Shown here one piece after another: positions 45,969 to 53,438 of a DNA stretch of 64,000 nucleotides. A program made the translations under genes and the position numbers. The stretch covers positions 248,001-312,000 of the forward strand of contig NZ_JACHGP010000003.1 of assembly GCF_014202335.1 (NCBI RefSeq). Direction: 5' to 3'. Numbering within the stretch: the first letter of the stretch is position 1; every line of letters begins with the position of its first letter. The DNA is from Mycobacterium sp. AZCC_0083 (GTDB lineage Bacteria > Actinomycetota > Actinomycetes > Mycobacteriales > Mycobacteriaceae). Under the pieces are notes generated by a model, which saw nothing but the letters and a program-made list of their open reading frames with translations, searched no databases and was not told where the DNA came from.

Positions 45969-46568
45969 CTACGACTCGGGGTCGAGTCCCCTAAACAGTG
46001 TTTGAGCAAGCCCCGCGGCGGTGTGATCCACCGTTTGGTCATCCATCGACGTGTCGGCAAAGCGGCTCAGGAACGCGTGCTGGAAGCATGCCCCCAGCAG
46101 CAGAGCGGCAGTGGACCGTGAGTCGACATCCGGCCGTATGCGCCCTAGATTCTGTTCGGCTGCAATGTAATTGGCCACGGTTTCGCTGATACGGTGCGGG
46201 CCGGCATCGCGTTCCAACACAGCGGCACGGTGGGCTGCCAACAGTTGCGGTTCAGAGAACACCGACGCGGCCATCACGAACGTCTCGTTATAGAAGTCGA
46301 GCGCCGCTCGCGCGAGTTCGTGCAGCGTGTCTTGCACAGATTCCTCGCCCGCTTGTTGGACGAGGTTGGCTAGCACAACCCCCAACGTGCTCGGTACACG
46401 CTCTGTCAGCACAGTCAGGAATATCTCGGTCTTGTCGCGAAAGTGCTTGTATAAAGCCGCCTCTGAGTAGCCAGCCGCCTTCGCGATCTCCTTGGTGGTC
46501 GCGCGGGCCATTCCGCGGGTGCGCATGACGTGCGCGGCCGCGTCGAGCATGCGATCTCTCGTACTCAC
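45969..46568 (-). CDS. TetR-family regulator facing the SGNH hydrolase gene
   Basis: 199 residues from GTG 46568: helix-turn-helix at ~5-50 (TTKEIAKAAGYSEAALYKHF); ligand domain with LLLGACFQHAFLSRFAD. The longer ORF frame runs through the operator and into the neighbouring gene and is rejected. Its divergent promoter carries a 16-base near-perfect inverted repeat, so autoregulation together with the esterase is very likely. Confidence 0.88.
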   Translation of the reverse strand: MSTRDRMLDAAAHVMRTRGMARATTKEIAKAAGYSEAALYKHFRDKTEIFLTVLTERVPSTLGVVLANLVQQAGEESVQDTLHELARAALDFYNETFVMAASVFSEPQLLAAHRAAVLERDAGPHRISETVANYIAAEQNLGRIRPDVDSRSTAALLLGACFQHAFLSRFADTSMDDQTVDHTAAGLAQTLFRGLDPES

Positions 46569-46592
46569 ATCCACCTCCACCTTGACAAGTTT

Positions 46593-46631
46593 GTGAGTCT
46601 TCACCCACTCTAGCGGTGGGTGAATACTCAC
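46593..46631. promoter_or_regulatory. Large palindromic operator between TetR and esterase
   Basis: Left arm GTGAGTCTTCACCCAC, seven-base centre, right arm GTGGGTGAATACTCAC: 15 of 16 pairs match. The inner TTCACCCAC/GTGGGTGAA is perfect. It occupies half of the 81-base divergent gap, 18 bases before the esterase ATG. Confidence 0.75.
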
Positions 46632-46649
46632 TAACCAAGAGGAGCCGCT

Positions 46650-47417
46650 ATGCCACCAACTTCCCAGCGGCACGTCGTCTGCCTTGGCGACAGTCTCACG
46701 CGGGGGCAGGTCAGCGCCGACTTCATCAAGATGCTGGCCACACGACACGTCGGCAGCACTGTCATGTTCACGAACGCCGGCGCCAACGGCGACCTCGCCT
46801 ACAACGCGCTGCAGCGGCTCGACTCGGTGGTCGACCTACGGCCCGATGCGGTGCCGGTGCTGATCGGGACCAACGACGCCAACGCCAGCCTGTCTGAGAA
46901 GAACGTCCAGATGATGACGCGGATGAAGAAGCTGCCCACGCGGCCGACTATCGAGTGGTTCCGCGAAAATCTCACCGCGATCGTCGACCGCCTCTGCGCG
47001 GAAACCTCGGCACGGGTTGCCCTTCTGTCACTTCCGGTCCTCGGCGAAGAACTCGGCTCGCCATCCGTCCAGCGGTCGGCGGACTACAGCGCCGTGATCA
47101 AGGAAATAGCCACTGCGCGCAACGTGACATATCTAGCGCTGCATGAACGCCAAGTTGCCTACTTGACAGCCATGGCAACAACGCCGGGAATCCGGTATCG
47201 CGACGGCCGCCTACTTTCGGCGAGCGCGGCGACACAACACTTCGTGCTGCGCCGCTCATTCGATAGCATTTCGCACCGCCGCGGTCTGCAGCTGACGACC
47301 GACCTGATCCATCAAAACACCCGAGGGGCCACGCTGATCGCAGATCTCATCGAACAATTCCTGCAGCAAGCTGACGACACCACACAGGCTTGCCCTGCCA
47401 AACCCATAGGGAACTAA
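46650..47417 (+). CDS. SGNH/GDSL-family hydrolase
   Basis: 255 residues: block I VVCLGDSLTRGQ with Ser15, Gly in block II (NAGANGDLAYNAL), block III GTNDAN, and DLIHQN giving the D-x-x-H pair of block V. No signal peptide, so probably a cytosolic esterase or lipase. The next gene starts two bases later, so it forms an operon with the deazaflavin-type reductase under control of the divergent TetR. Confidence 0.88.
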   Translation: MPPTSQRHVVCLGDSLTRGQVSADFIKMLATRHVGSTVMFTNAGANGDLAYNALQRLDSVVDLRPDAVPVLIGTNDANASLSEKNVQMMTRMKKLPTRPTIEWFRENLTAIVDRLCAETSARVALLSLPVLGEELGSPSVQRSADYSAVIKEIATARNVTYLALHERQVAYLTAMATTPGIRYRDGRLLSASAATQHFVLRRSFDSISHRRGLQLTTDLIHQNTRGATLIADLIEQFLQQADDTTQACPAKPIGN

Positions 47418-47418
47418 C

Positions 47419-47841
47419 ATGTCTCAGACCGGGAGCCGATTCAATCAACGTGTAATCAACCCCTTCATGGCCCGAATGGCCGGCAGCAAGTATTGGTACA
47501 CCGCTCTGCTGCGGCATACCGGACGGCGGTCGGGCAAGAGCTACGCAACGCCGCTGATGGCCATGCGAGTACGCGACGGTTTCCTCATTGCGCTGCCATA
47601 CGGAACGAATGTCGACTGGCTGCGTAACGTACAAGTGGCCGGGCGGGCATCACTCCAGTTGCGTGGTCAGACCTACGAGGTTGCCGATCCGGTAATAGTC
47701 GACCCGGCAACGGCATTGCCGCAGCTCTCGGCAACCATGCGCAACGCCATCCGATGGCTCGGCGTTAAGAACTACTTGAAGCTGAGGCGTGCGTCCACGG
47801 CCATTACGTCAGCACCAGGCTTCCCATTCGATTCCGCATAG
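47419..47841 (+). CDS. Deazaflavin (F420)-dependent nitroreductase family protein (Ddn-like)
   Basis: 140 residues, split beta-barrel of the mycobacterial FDOR/Ddn type: LLRHTGRRSGKSYATPLMAM, DGFLIALPYGTNVDWLRNVQ and GQTYEVADPVIV are the standard strands. Family members use F420H2 to reduce quinones, nitroaromatics or unsaturated lipids. The C-terminus (RRASTAITSAPGFPFDSA) is short and degenerate compared with Ddn, so activity may be altered. Two bases after the SGNH gene. Confidence 0.82.
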   Translation: MSQTGSRFNQRVINPFMARMAGSKYWYTALLRHTGRRSGKSYATPLMAMRVRDGFLIALPYGTNVDWLRNVQVAGRASLQLRGQTYEVADPVIVDPATALPQLSATMRNAIRWLGVKNYLKLRRASTAITSAPGFPFDSA

Positions 47842-47957
47842 CGCGGCGAACCCGACGGCCGCATCTCGGTGCAGGCACGGATGCTCAGGCCCCCATCTTG
47901 GCGGCTCGCCGACACGCCGCCCTTGACTTCCGACGCGCAAATGACTCGACTGCTGCT

Positions 47958-48863
47958 ATGCCGACGACGCCAGACTTCGAGACCCTGCTCTACAAAACCG
48001 AACCGCCCGTCGCCACCATCACGCTGAATCGGCCCGACCAGCTCAACACCATCGTGCCGCCGATGCCCGACGAGATCGAGGCCGCCATCGGACTGGCCGA
48101 GCGGGACCCCCAGATCAAGGTCATCGTGCTGCGCGGCGCCGGACGGGCGTTCTCCGGCGGCTACGACTTCGGGGGCGGCTTCCAGCGCTGGGGCGAGGCC
48201 ATGAACACCGACGGCCGCTGGGATCCCGGCAAGGACTTCGCGATGGTCTCCTCCCGCGAGACCGGTCCCACGCAGAAGTTCATGGCGATCTGGCGCGCGT
48301 CGAAGCCGGTGATCGCCCAGGTGCACGGCTGGTGCGTCGGCGGCGCGAGTGACTACGCGCTGTGCGCCGACATCGTGATCGCCAGCGACGACGCCGTCAT
48401 CGGCACGCCGTACAGCCGGATGTGGGGCGCGTACCTCACCGGCATGTGGCTCTACCGGCTCAGCTTGGCCAAGGCGAAGTGGCACTCGCTGACCGGGGAG
48501 CCGCTCACCGGTGTCGAGGCCGCCGCCGTCGAGTTGATCAACGAATCGGTGCCGTTCGAACGCCTCGAGGCCCGGGTCGCCGAGATCGCGGCCAAGTTGT
48601 CCCGAATCCCGTTGTCCCAGTTACGAGCTCAGAAGCTGATCGTCAACCAGGCCTACGAGAACATGGGCCTGGCCTCCACCCAGACGCTCGGCGGAATCCT
48701 TGACGGGCTGATGCGCAACACCCCCGAGGCGCTGGAGTTCATCGACGTCGCGGGCAACGACGGAGTGCGCGCCGCAGTCGAGCGCCGCGACGGACCGTGG
48801 GGCGACTACAGCCAGGGCCCGCCGGAACGTCGCCCGGACCCGTCACACGTGATCGAACCCTAG
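47958..48863 (+). CDS. echA2: Enoyl-CoA hydratase/isomerase family protein (EchA2/Rv0456c-like)
   Basis: 301 residues, crotonase fold: NRPDQLNTIVPPMPDEIEAA, oxyanion-hole loop LRGAGRAFSGGYDF, VIAQVHGWCVGGASDYALCA and a C-terminal helix with Gln/Tyr-rich VNQAYENMGL. The usual catalytic Glu positions in ECH are not clearly kept (GTPYSRMWGAY), so it may not be a plain hydratase. ATG at 47958. The C-terminal codons HVIEP-stop have a near copy 96 bases downstream. Confidence 0.85.
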   Translation: MPTTPDFETLLYKTEPPVATITLNRPDQLNTIVPPMPDEIEAAIGLAERDPQIKVIVLRGAGRAFSGGYDFGGGFQRWGEAMNTDGRWDPGKDFAMVSSRETGPTQKFMAIWRASKPVIAQVHGWCVGGASDYALCADIVIASDDAVIGTPYSRMWGAYLTGMWLYRLSLAKAKWHSLTGEPLTGVEAAAVELINESVPFERLEARVAEIAAKLSRIPLSQLRAQKLIVNQAYENMGLASTQTLGGILDGLMRNTPEALEFIDVAGNDGVRAAVERRDGPWGDYSQGPPERRPDPSHVIEP

Positions 48864-48875
48864 CCCGGCAAGTGC

Positions 48876-48936
48876 GTCGAATTCTGCGCCAGGGCTGCAT
48901 ATTTCGCGCGGGCGCGACCATGATGCAGAAGTCGAC
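48876..48936. repeat. Nested hairpin between convergent genes
   Basis: GTCGAATTCTGC and GCAGAAGTCGAC (11 of 12 pairs) flank 37 bases that contain TCGCGC-GG-GCGCGA. Placed between the ends of the echA2-like gene and the membrane-protein gene; it may stop both transcripts or be a dispersed palindromic unit. Confidence 0.6.
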
Positions 48937-48954
48937 AGCCCAGGTGATCGAGCC

Positions 48955-49806
48955 CTAAACGCTCTTGCGCAGCAGCCCGCCCACCATCGAGACGACCACG
49001 CCGAACAGCACCAGAGCGCCACCCGCCGCCAACGTCAGGTTGAGCCACTGATGCAGGCTGCCCTCGGCGTGGCCCACCATCGCCTGGGCAATGTCGCGGA
49101 TGTCGCCGGTGGTCTGATTGAGCGCACGGTCGACGTAGCGCTGCGCCACCTCGATGCCCGCCCAGCCTGCGGCCCCGACGATGAGCGCCGAAACGCCCAA
49201 GGCCCCAAGCGCTTTGCCGCGCGAACGCGCCACGGCCAAGGTGAGCAACGCGAGGACGCCGGTGAGCACCATCGCACCGACGCTGGCCCACGGACCCCAA
49301 CGGGCCACCTGGCGCAGCTGGCCCGGGCGCAGTGAGTCGGACACGTTCTCGGTCAGCGGGACGACCAGTGTCGACGGCGCTCGGATGCCGAAGTCTCGCA
49401 ACGTCTCCTGAAACGAGCTGTCCGCCAGCATCGGCGAGAGGTCGATCTGCCAGCGTCCCGACGCGTCGGACGTCTGGACGATGTCGGTGAACAACCAGCG
49501 ATGCACGATCCGGTTCGCCTGCGCGAACTGGCCGGGAAAGGCGGCGCTCCGGGTGTACGCGGTGGCCGCGCCGCTCAAGAGATCGGGCCGGACGTCGTAG
49601 CCGCTGTTGGCGGCCAGCGTGACGAGCTGACTGGTGAGCTCTGCGGCCATCGCACTCTGCACCGCGGGATCCTTCGCGGCCGACGTCGCCAACGTCGCGT
49701 AACCAGCTTCGTCGATCACGTTGTGCTGCGCCCACGCGGCGGGCACCGCGACGGCCAGCGCGGCCGTGGTGAGGACCCACATCAGAAGCGCAGCCACGAA
49801 CCGCAC
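48955..49806 (-). CDS. Conserved membrane-anchored protein of unknown function
   Basis: 283 residues: N-terminal signal or anchor helix (LLMWVLTTAALAVAVPAAWA), an extracytoplasmic domain of about 130 residues, then three hydrophobic segments (VGAMVLTGVLALLTLAVARS, ALGVSALIVGAAGWAGIEVA, LTLAAGGALVLFGVVVSMVG). No catalytic motif. ATG at 49806 with GAGGA upstream. Confidence 0.75.
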   Translation of the reverse strand: MRFVAALLMWVLTTAALAVAVPAAWAQHNVIDEAGYATLATSAAKDPAVQSAMAAELTSQLVTLAANSGYDVRPDLLSGAATAYTRSAAFPGQFAQANRIVHRWLFTDIVQTSDASGRWQIDLSPMLADSSFQETLRDFGIRAPSTLVVPLTENVSDSLRPGQLRQVARWGPWASVGAMVLTGVLALLTLAVARSRGKALGALGVSALIVGAAGWAGIEVAQRYVDRALNQTTGDIRDIAQAMVGHAEGSLHQWLNLTLAAGGALVLFGVVVSMVGGLLRKSV

Positions 49807-49846
49807 GGCGCGTCCTCCTTGTCTGGGACGCGCGCGCGGTACACGG

Positions 49847-50710
49847 TCAGTCAGTCAGCGCACGTCCCACGATGAGCGGGTCGGCGTGGCCGACCACCTC
49901 GTGGTCCTTGTTGTCGTAGTCGAACTTACCGAGCACGTAGCGCATGGCGTTGATGCGGGCGCGCTTCTTGTCGTTGCTCTTGACCACCGTCCATGGCGCG
50001 ACGTCGGTGTCGGTGAGCTCGAACATGTCTTCCTTGGCCGCGGTGTAGGCCTCCCACTTGTCCAGCGACGCGAGGTCCGTCGGGGACAGCTTCCACTGAC
50101 GCACCGGGTCGACCTGGCGAATGGTGAAGCGGGTGCGCTGCTCGGCCTGCGTGACCGAGAACCACAACTTGGTCAGGCTGATGCCGTCGTTGACGAGCAT
50201 CTGCTCGAACAATGGTGCCTGGCGGATGAATTCGGCGTGCTGGTCGGGCGTGCAGTAACCCATCACCCGCTCGACGCCGGCCCGGTTGTACCAGGACCGG
50301 TCGAACAGCACCAGTTCGCCCGCCGCAGGCAGATGCTTGATGTAGCGCTGGAAGTACCACTGCGTGCGTTCACGATCGGTGGGCTTCTCCAGCGCGACGA
50401 CGCGGGCGCCGCGGGGGTTGAGGTGCTCCATGAAGCGCTTGATCGTGCCGCCCTTGCCCGCTGCGTCGCGTCCCTCGAATACGAAGACGTGTCGCAGGCC
50501 GTTGGACTGGCTCCACTTCTGCAGCTTGAGCAGCTCGATCTGCAGCAGCCGCTTCTGCCCCTCGTAATCGTGGCGCGACATGCGTTCGTCGTACGGGTAA
50601 CCCTCGCGCCAGGTGTCGACATCCGATCCGCTCGGGTGGTGCACCAGCACGGGGTCGTCGTCATCGTCGTCGCGAACGGAATAGAACTCGGTCCCTTGAA
50701 GCATGGTCAC
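49847..50710 (-). CDS. ppk2: Polyphosphate kinase 2 family protein, copy B
   Basis: 287 residues, closer to the M. tuberculosis PPK2 (Rv3232c) type than copy A. Walker A EGRDAAGKGG at 79-88, Walker B LFDRSWYNRAGVERVMG at 135-151, and late SPTDLASLDKW. An unusual run of six Asp lies at residues 14-19. GTG at 50710 or ATG two codons later may be the start. It interconverts polyphosphate and nucleotides (often GDP/GTP). Confidence 0.9.
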   Translation of the reverse strand: MTMLQGTEFYSVRDDDDDDPVLVHHPSGSDVDTWREGYPYDERMSRHDYEGQKRLLQIELLKLQKWSQSNGLRHVFVFEGRDAAGKGGTIKRFMEHLNPRGARVVALEKPTDRERTQWYFQRYIKHLPAAGELVLFDRSWYNRAGVERVMGYCTPDQHAEFIRQAPLFEQMLVNDGISLTKLWFSVTQAEQRTRFTIRQVDPVRQWKLSPTDLASLDKWEAYTAAKEDMFELTDTDVAPWTVVKSNDKKRARINAMRYVLGKFDYDNKDHEVVGHADPLIVGRALTD

Positions 50711-50782
50711 GGACAGAAGGTATCGACCCCGGCATAAGCGACGGTGTCGCGCGGGTGAACGGAAGGTAGCGCGAAGGTCGGG

Positions 50783-52300
50783 TTACTTGGCCGCGCGGCG
50801 CGGCCGGATCAACGCGAGCTTGGTCATCATCTTGTTCATCCGCTTCGTCGACTTCAGCGAGTTGTTGTAGTACGTCCCGCCCGCGCCCACGTTGGTGCGC
50901 GGTGAGACGATCACCTCCTGGCGGCAGAACTTGCGCAGCCCGTCGGCGCCGCCGAAGCGAGCCCCGATGCCCGAGGTCTTCCAGCCGCCCATCGGCGCGG
51001 TGGTACACATCAGGTTGGAGATGACGTCGTTGATGTTGACGGCTCCGCAATCGAGTTCGACGGCAACGTCTTTCGCACGCTCGATGTCCTTCGAGAACAC
51101 CGAAGCGCTCAAGCCGTATGGGCTGTCGTTGGACAGCCGCACGGCCTCGGCCACGGTCGACACCTTCATGATGGGCAACGTCGGTCCGAAGGTCTCCTGC
51201 ATCATGCAGTCCATCGAGTGGTCGACGTCGACGAGCACGGTTGGCTCGTAGAAGCTGCCGGGCCCGGTGGGCCGCTTGCCGCCGGTGAGCGCCCTCGCCC
51301 CCTTGGCAAGTGCGTCGGCGACGTGACGCTCCGCGACGGCGACCTGGGTGTCGTCGATCAACGCGCCAAAGTCGTTCCCGTCGCCTGGGCCCATCTTCAG
51401 GTTCTCGACGTCGCGCACCACTGCGGCGACGAACTGGTCGTAGACGGGCTCCAGCACGTACACCCGCTCGACCGACACGCACGTCTGGCCTGCATTGAAG
51501 AAGGCCCCCCACACCGCGGCGTGCGCGGCCAGGTCGACGTCGGCATCCTCGAGCACGATCATCGGGTCCTTGCCGCCGAGCTCGAGGCTGATCGGGGTGA
51601 GCCTCCGCGCCGCGCGTTCCGCCACCTTGGCACCCGTGGCGGACGAGCCGGTGAACTGGACGTAGTCGGCGTCGTCGACGACGGCCTCGACGGCCTCGCG
51701 TGCACCCTGGACGATCGCCATGACCTCGGGCGCGCCCGAGTCGATCCAGCCGCGCAGCAGCAGCTCGGCGGTCAGCGGGGTGCGCTCGGACGGCTTGAGC
51801 AACACTGCGCAACCCGCTGCGAGCGCGCCGATGCCGTCCATCAGAAGGTTGGCGACGGGGTAGTTCCACGGCGCGATGATGGCCACGACGGGGCGGGGCC
51901 GGTAGTGCACGGTGATCTTCTTGATCGCCAGGAATGGCAGCGCGGCCGGACGGCTCTCGGGCGCCAGCGCCTTCTCCATCGTCTTGACGTAGTACGAGGC
52001 GATCATGATGAGCATCGGTACCTCTTGCGCCGCGTCGGTCGCAGACTTGCCGGTCTCCTTGATCAGCAGCGCCTCGATCTCGTCGCGGTGCTCACCCATC
52101 CAGACCGCGAAACGGGCCAGGACCTTGGCTCGGCCTGCTGCGCCGCGCGCCTCCCACTCCCGCTGCGCGTGTCGCAGCCCGGCGGCGATGCGCGGCACGT
52201 CGGCCGGATCGGTCCAGCGCACGGTTCCTGCCACGGCGCCGGTCGCGGGGCTGAGGATGGTGGCGGCGTCGGTGGCGTCCACTTCGGGCGTTGCTGTCAT
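50783..52300 (-). CDS. Aldehyde dehydrogenase (succinate-semialdehyde dehydrogenase-like)
   Basis: 505 residues: NAD(P)-binding APWNYPVANLLMDGIGALAA and FTGSSATG, catalytic Glu in LELGGKDP, nucleophile Cys in NAGQTCVSVERV, and late ETFGPTLPIMKV. It resembles the GabD2/SSADH branch but the substrate is not settled. The C-terminal extension (NNSLKSTKRMNKMMTKLALI) is basic and may contact membrane. About 10 bases downstream of the PAP2 gene stop. Confidence 0.88.
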   Translation of the reverse strand: MTATPEVDATDAATILSPATGAVAGTVRWTDPADVPRIAAGLRHAQREWEARGAAGRAKVLARFAVWMGEHRDEIEALLIKETGKSATDAAQEVPMLIMIASYYVKTMEKALAPESRPAALPFLAIKKITVHYRPRPVVAIIAPWNYPVANLLMDGIGALAAGCAVLLKPSERTPLTAELLLRGWIDSGAPEVMAIVQGAREAVEAVVDDADYVQFTGSSATGAKVAERAARRLTPISLELGGKDPMIVLEDADVDLAAHAAVWGAFFNAGQTCVSVERVYVLEPVYDQFVAAVVRDVENLKMGPGDGNDFGALIDDTQVAVAERHVADALAKGARALTGGKRPTGPGSFYEPTVLVDVDHSMDCMMQETFGPTLPIMKVSTVAEAVRLSNDSPYGLSASVFSKDIERAKDVAVELDCGAVNINDVISNLMCTTAPMGGWKTSGIGARFGGADGLRKFCRQEVIVSPRTNVGAGGTYYNNSLKSTKRMNKMMTKLALIRPRRAAK

Positions 52301-52309
52301 AGGCCCATG

Positions 52310-52891
52310 CTAACCGCCGTTGTGACTCAGATCGCAGTCGGGTTGACACCTGTCAAATCCGGCGGCCCAGGCCGCCAGGCAGACCACCGAGATACCCAGG
52401 AACACCGCGCCGATGGTGTCGGTGAAGTAGTGGTAGGTGAAGGCCTGGCCCAGGACCCCGAGCACGGCGACCACCGATGCCGCCGCGACGGACCACACCG
52501 TCACCCCGGCCGCCAATACCGCCAGCCCGAGGACGACGACGGCGAGCGTCGTGTGCCCGCTCGGGTACGCGAGCACCCCGTCGCTGAGCCTGCCGAACAA
52601 CCGCTTGCACAGCCGCGCCGCGGCGACCGCGAGGAGCGGTGTCGCCACGTCCACTGCGGCGAGTCGCCATCGCCTGCGGAACAGGGTGGCCGCCAACACG
52701 ATGGCCCACGCGACGAGCACCACGCGCCCGTCGGTGAAGAACAGCAGCCTGCCGAGCAGCGGATGCTCCTCGCCGGTGCGGGTGAACCAGGCGTCAACGG
52801 GCGTGGTGCCCTTGCCGACGGCGAGGCCGAGGGCGACGAGTCCTGCCAGCCCGACCAGTGGCCACCACCGGACCGCGGTCGTGGCCGTCAT
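52310..52891 (-). CDS. PAP2-family membrane phosphatase
   Basis: 193 residues, about five hydrophobic helices. Phosphatase signature: KRLFGRLSDG (motif 1), YPSGHTT (motif 2) and YHYFTDTIGA (motif 3, HxxxD type). Acts on lipid or isoprenoid pyrophosphates at the membrane; the substrate is unknown. ATG at 52891 directly abuts the DinB-type gene stop, so they are co-transcribed. Confidence 0.85.
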   Translation of the reverse strand: MTATTAVRWWPLVGLAGLVALGLAVGKGTTPVDAWFTRTGEEHPLLGRLLFFTDGRVVLVAWAIVLAATLFRRRWRLAAVDVATPLLAVAAARLCKRLFGRLSDGVLAYPSGHTTLAVVVLGLAVLAAGVTVWSVAAASVVAVLGVLGQAFTYHYFTDTIGAVFLGISVVCLAAWAAGFDRCQPDCDLSHNGG

Positions 52892-53410
52892 TCAGCCTGC
52901 GATGCCTCGGATGTAGGCAGCCTGGCCAAGGTGCTGGGCGCAGTCGTCGATGATGCTGACCAGTCGTGCGCTCGCGGTGACGGGCGGGGTCCAGCGTCGG
53001 TCGACGATGCGGTCGAGCTCCTCCGGTGTCACCGAGGCGACGAACTCCAGCGTCACCTTGTGCACGGCGTGGTAGTAGCCGGCCAGCAGGTCCGCAGTCG
53101 GGCGCACCTTGCCGACCTGGTCCGGGGTGTGACCGTAGCCGTGTGAGTCGCGCGGCAGGTCGAGGTCGAGGCGGTCGGCCCAGCCGTCGCGGAACCACAC
53201 CTGCTCGACGCCGGCGATCTCGCAGAGCTGCGCATCCTGCACGCGGGCGCTGTGCCAGATCAGCCACGCGATGCTGTTGGCGTCCGGGGTGGGCCGGTGC
53301 CAGGACAGTTGGTCGGACAGACCGTCGGTGAGGTCGTCGACGTGCTCGATGAGCCGGGTGAACGAATCGCGCAGCAGTTCGCGGACCGCTGCGGTGTCAG
53401 AGTCAGACAT
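52892..53410 (-). CDS. DinB-superfamily protein (DUF664-type), possible mycothiol-dependent enzyme
   Basis: 172 residues from ATG 53410, four-helix bundle. Metal-ligand His candidates in LIWHSARVQDAQ, YYHAVHKVT and DDCAQHLGQAAYIRG. The family includes mycothiol-dependent maleylpyruvate isomerases and S-transferases, which fits an organism that makes mycothiol, but no substrate can be named. Confidence 0.82.
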   Translation of the reverse strand: MSDSDTAAVRELLRDSFTRLIEHVDDLTDGLSDQLSWHRPTPDANSIAWLIWHSARVQDAQLCEIAGVEQVWFRDGWADRLDLDLPRDSHGYGHTPDQVGKVRPTADLLAGYYHAVHKVTLEFVASVTPEELDRIVDRRWTPPVTASARLVSIIDDCAQHLGQAAYIRGIAG

Positions 53411-53438
53411 GCCCGAAACGCTACCGTCCGGCACCGAC

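Noticed and set aside
51218..53146. A 642-codon plus-strand frame
   Set aside because: Antisense to the aldehyde dehydrogenase, PAP2 and DinB genes; Arg/Gly-rich shadow.
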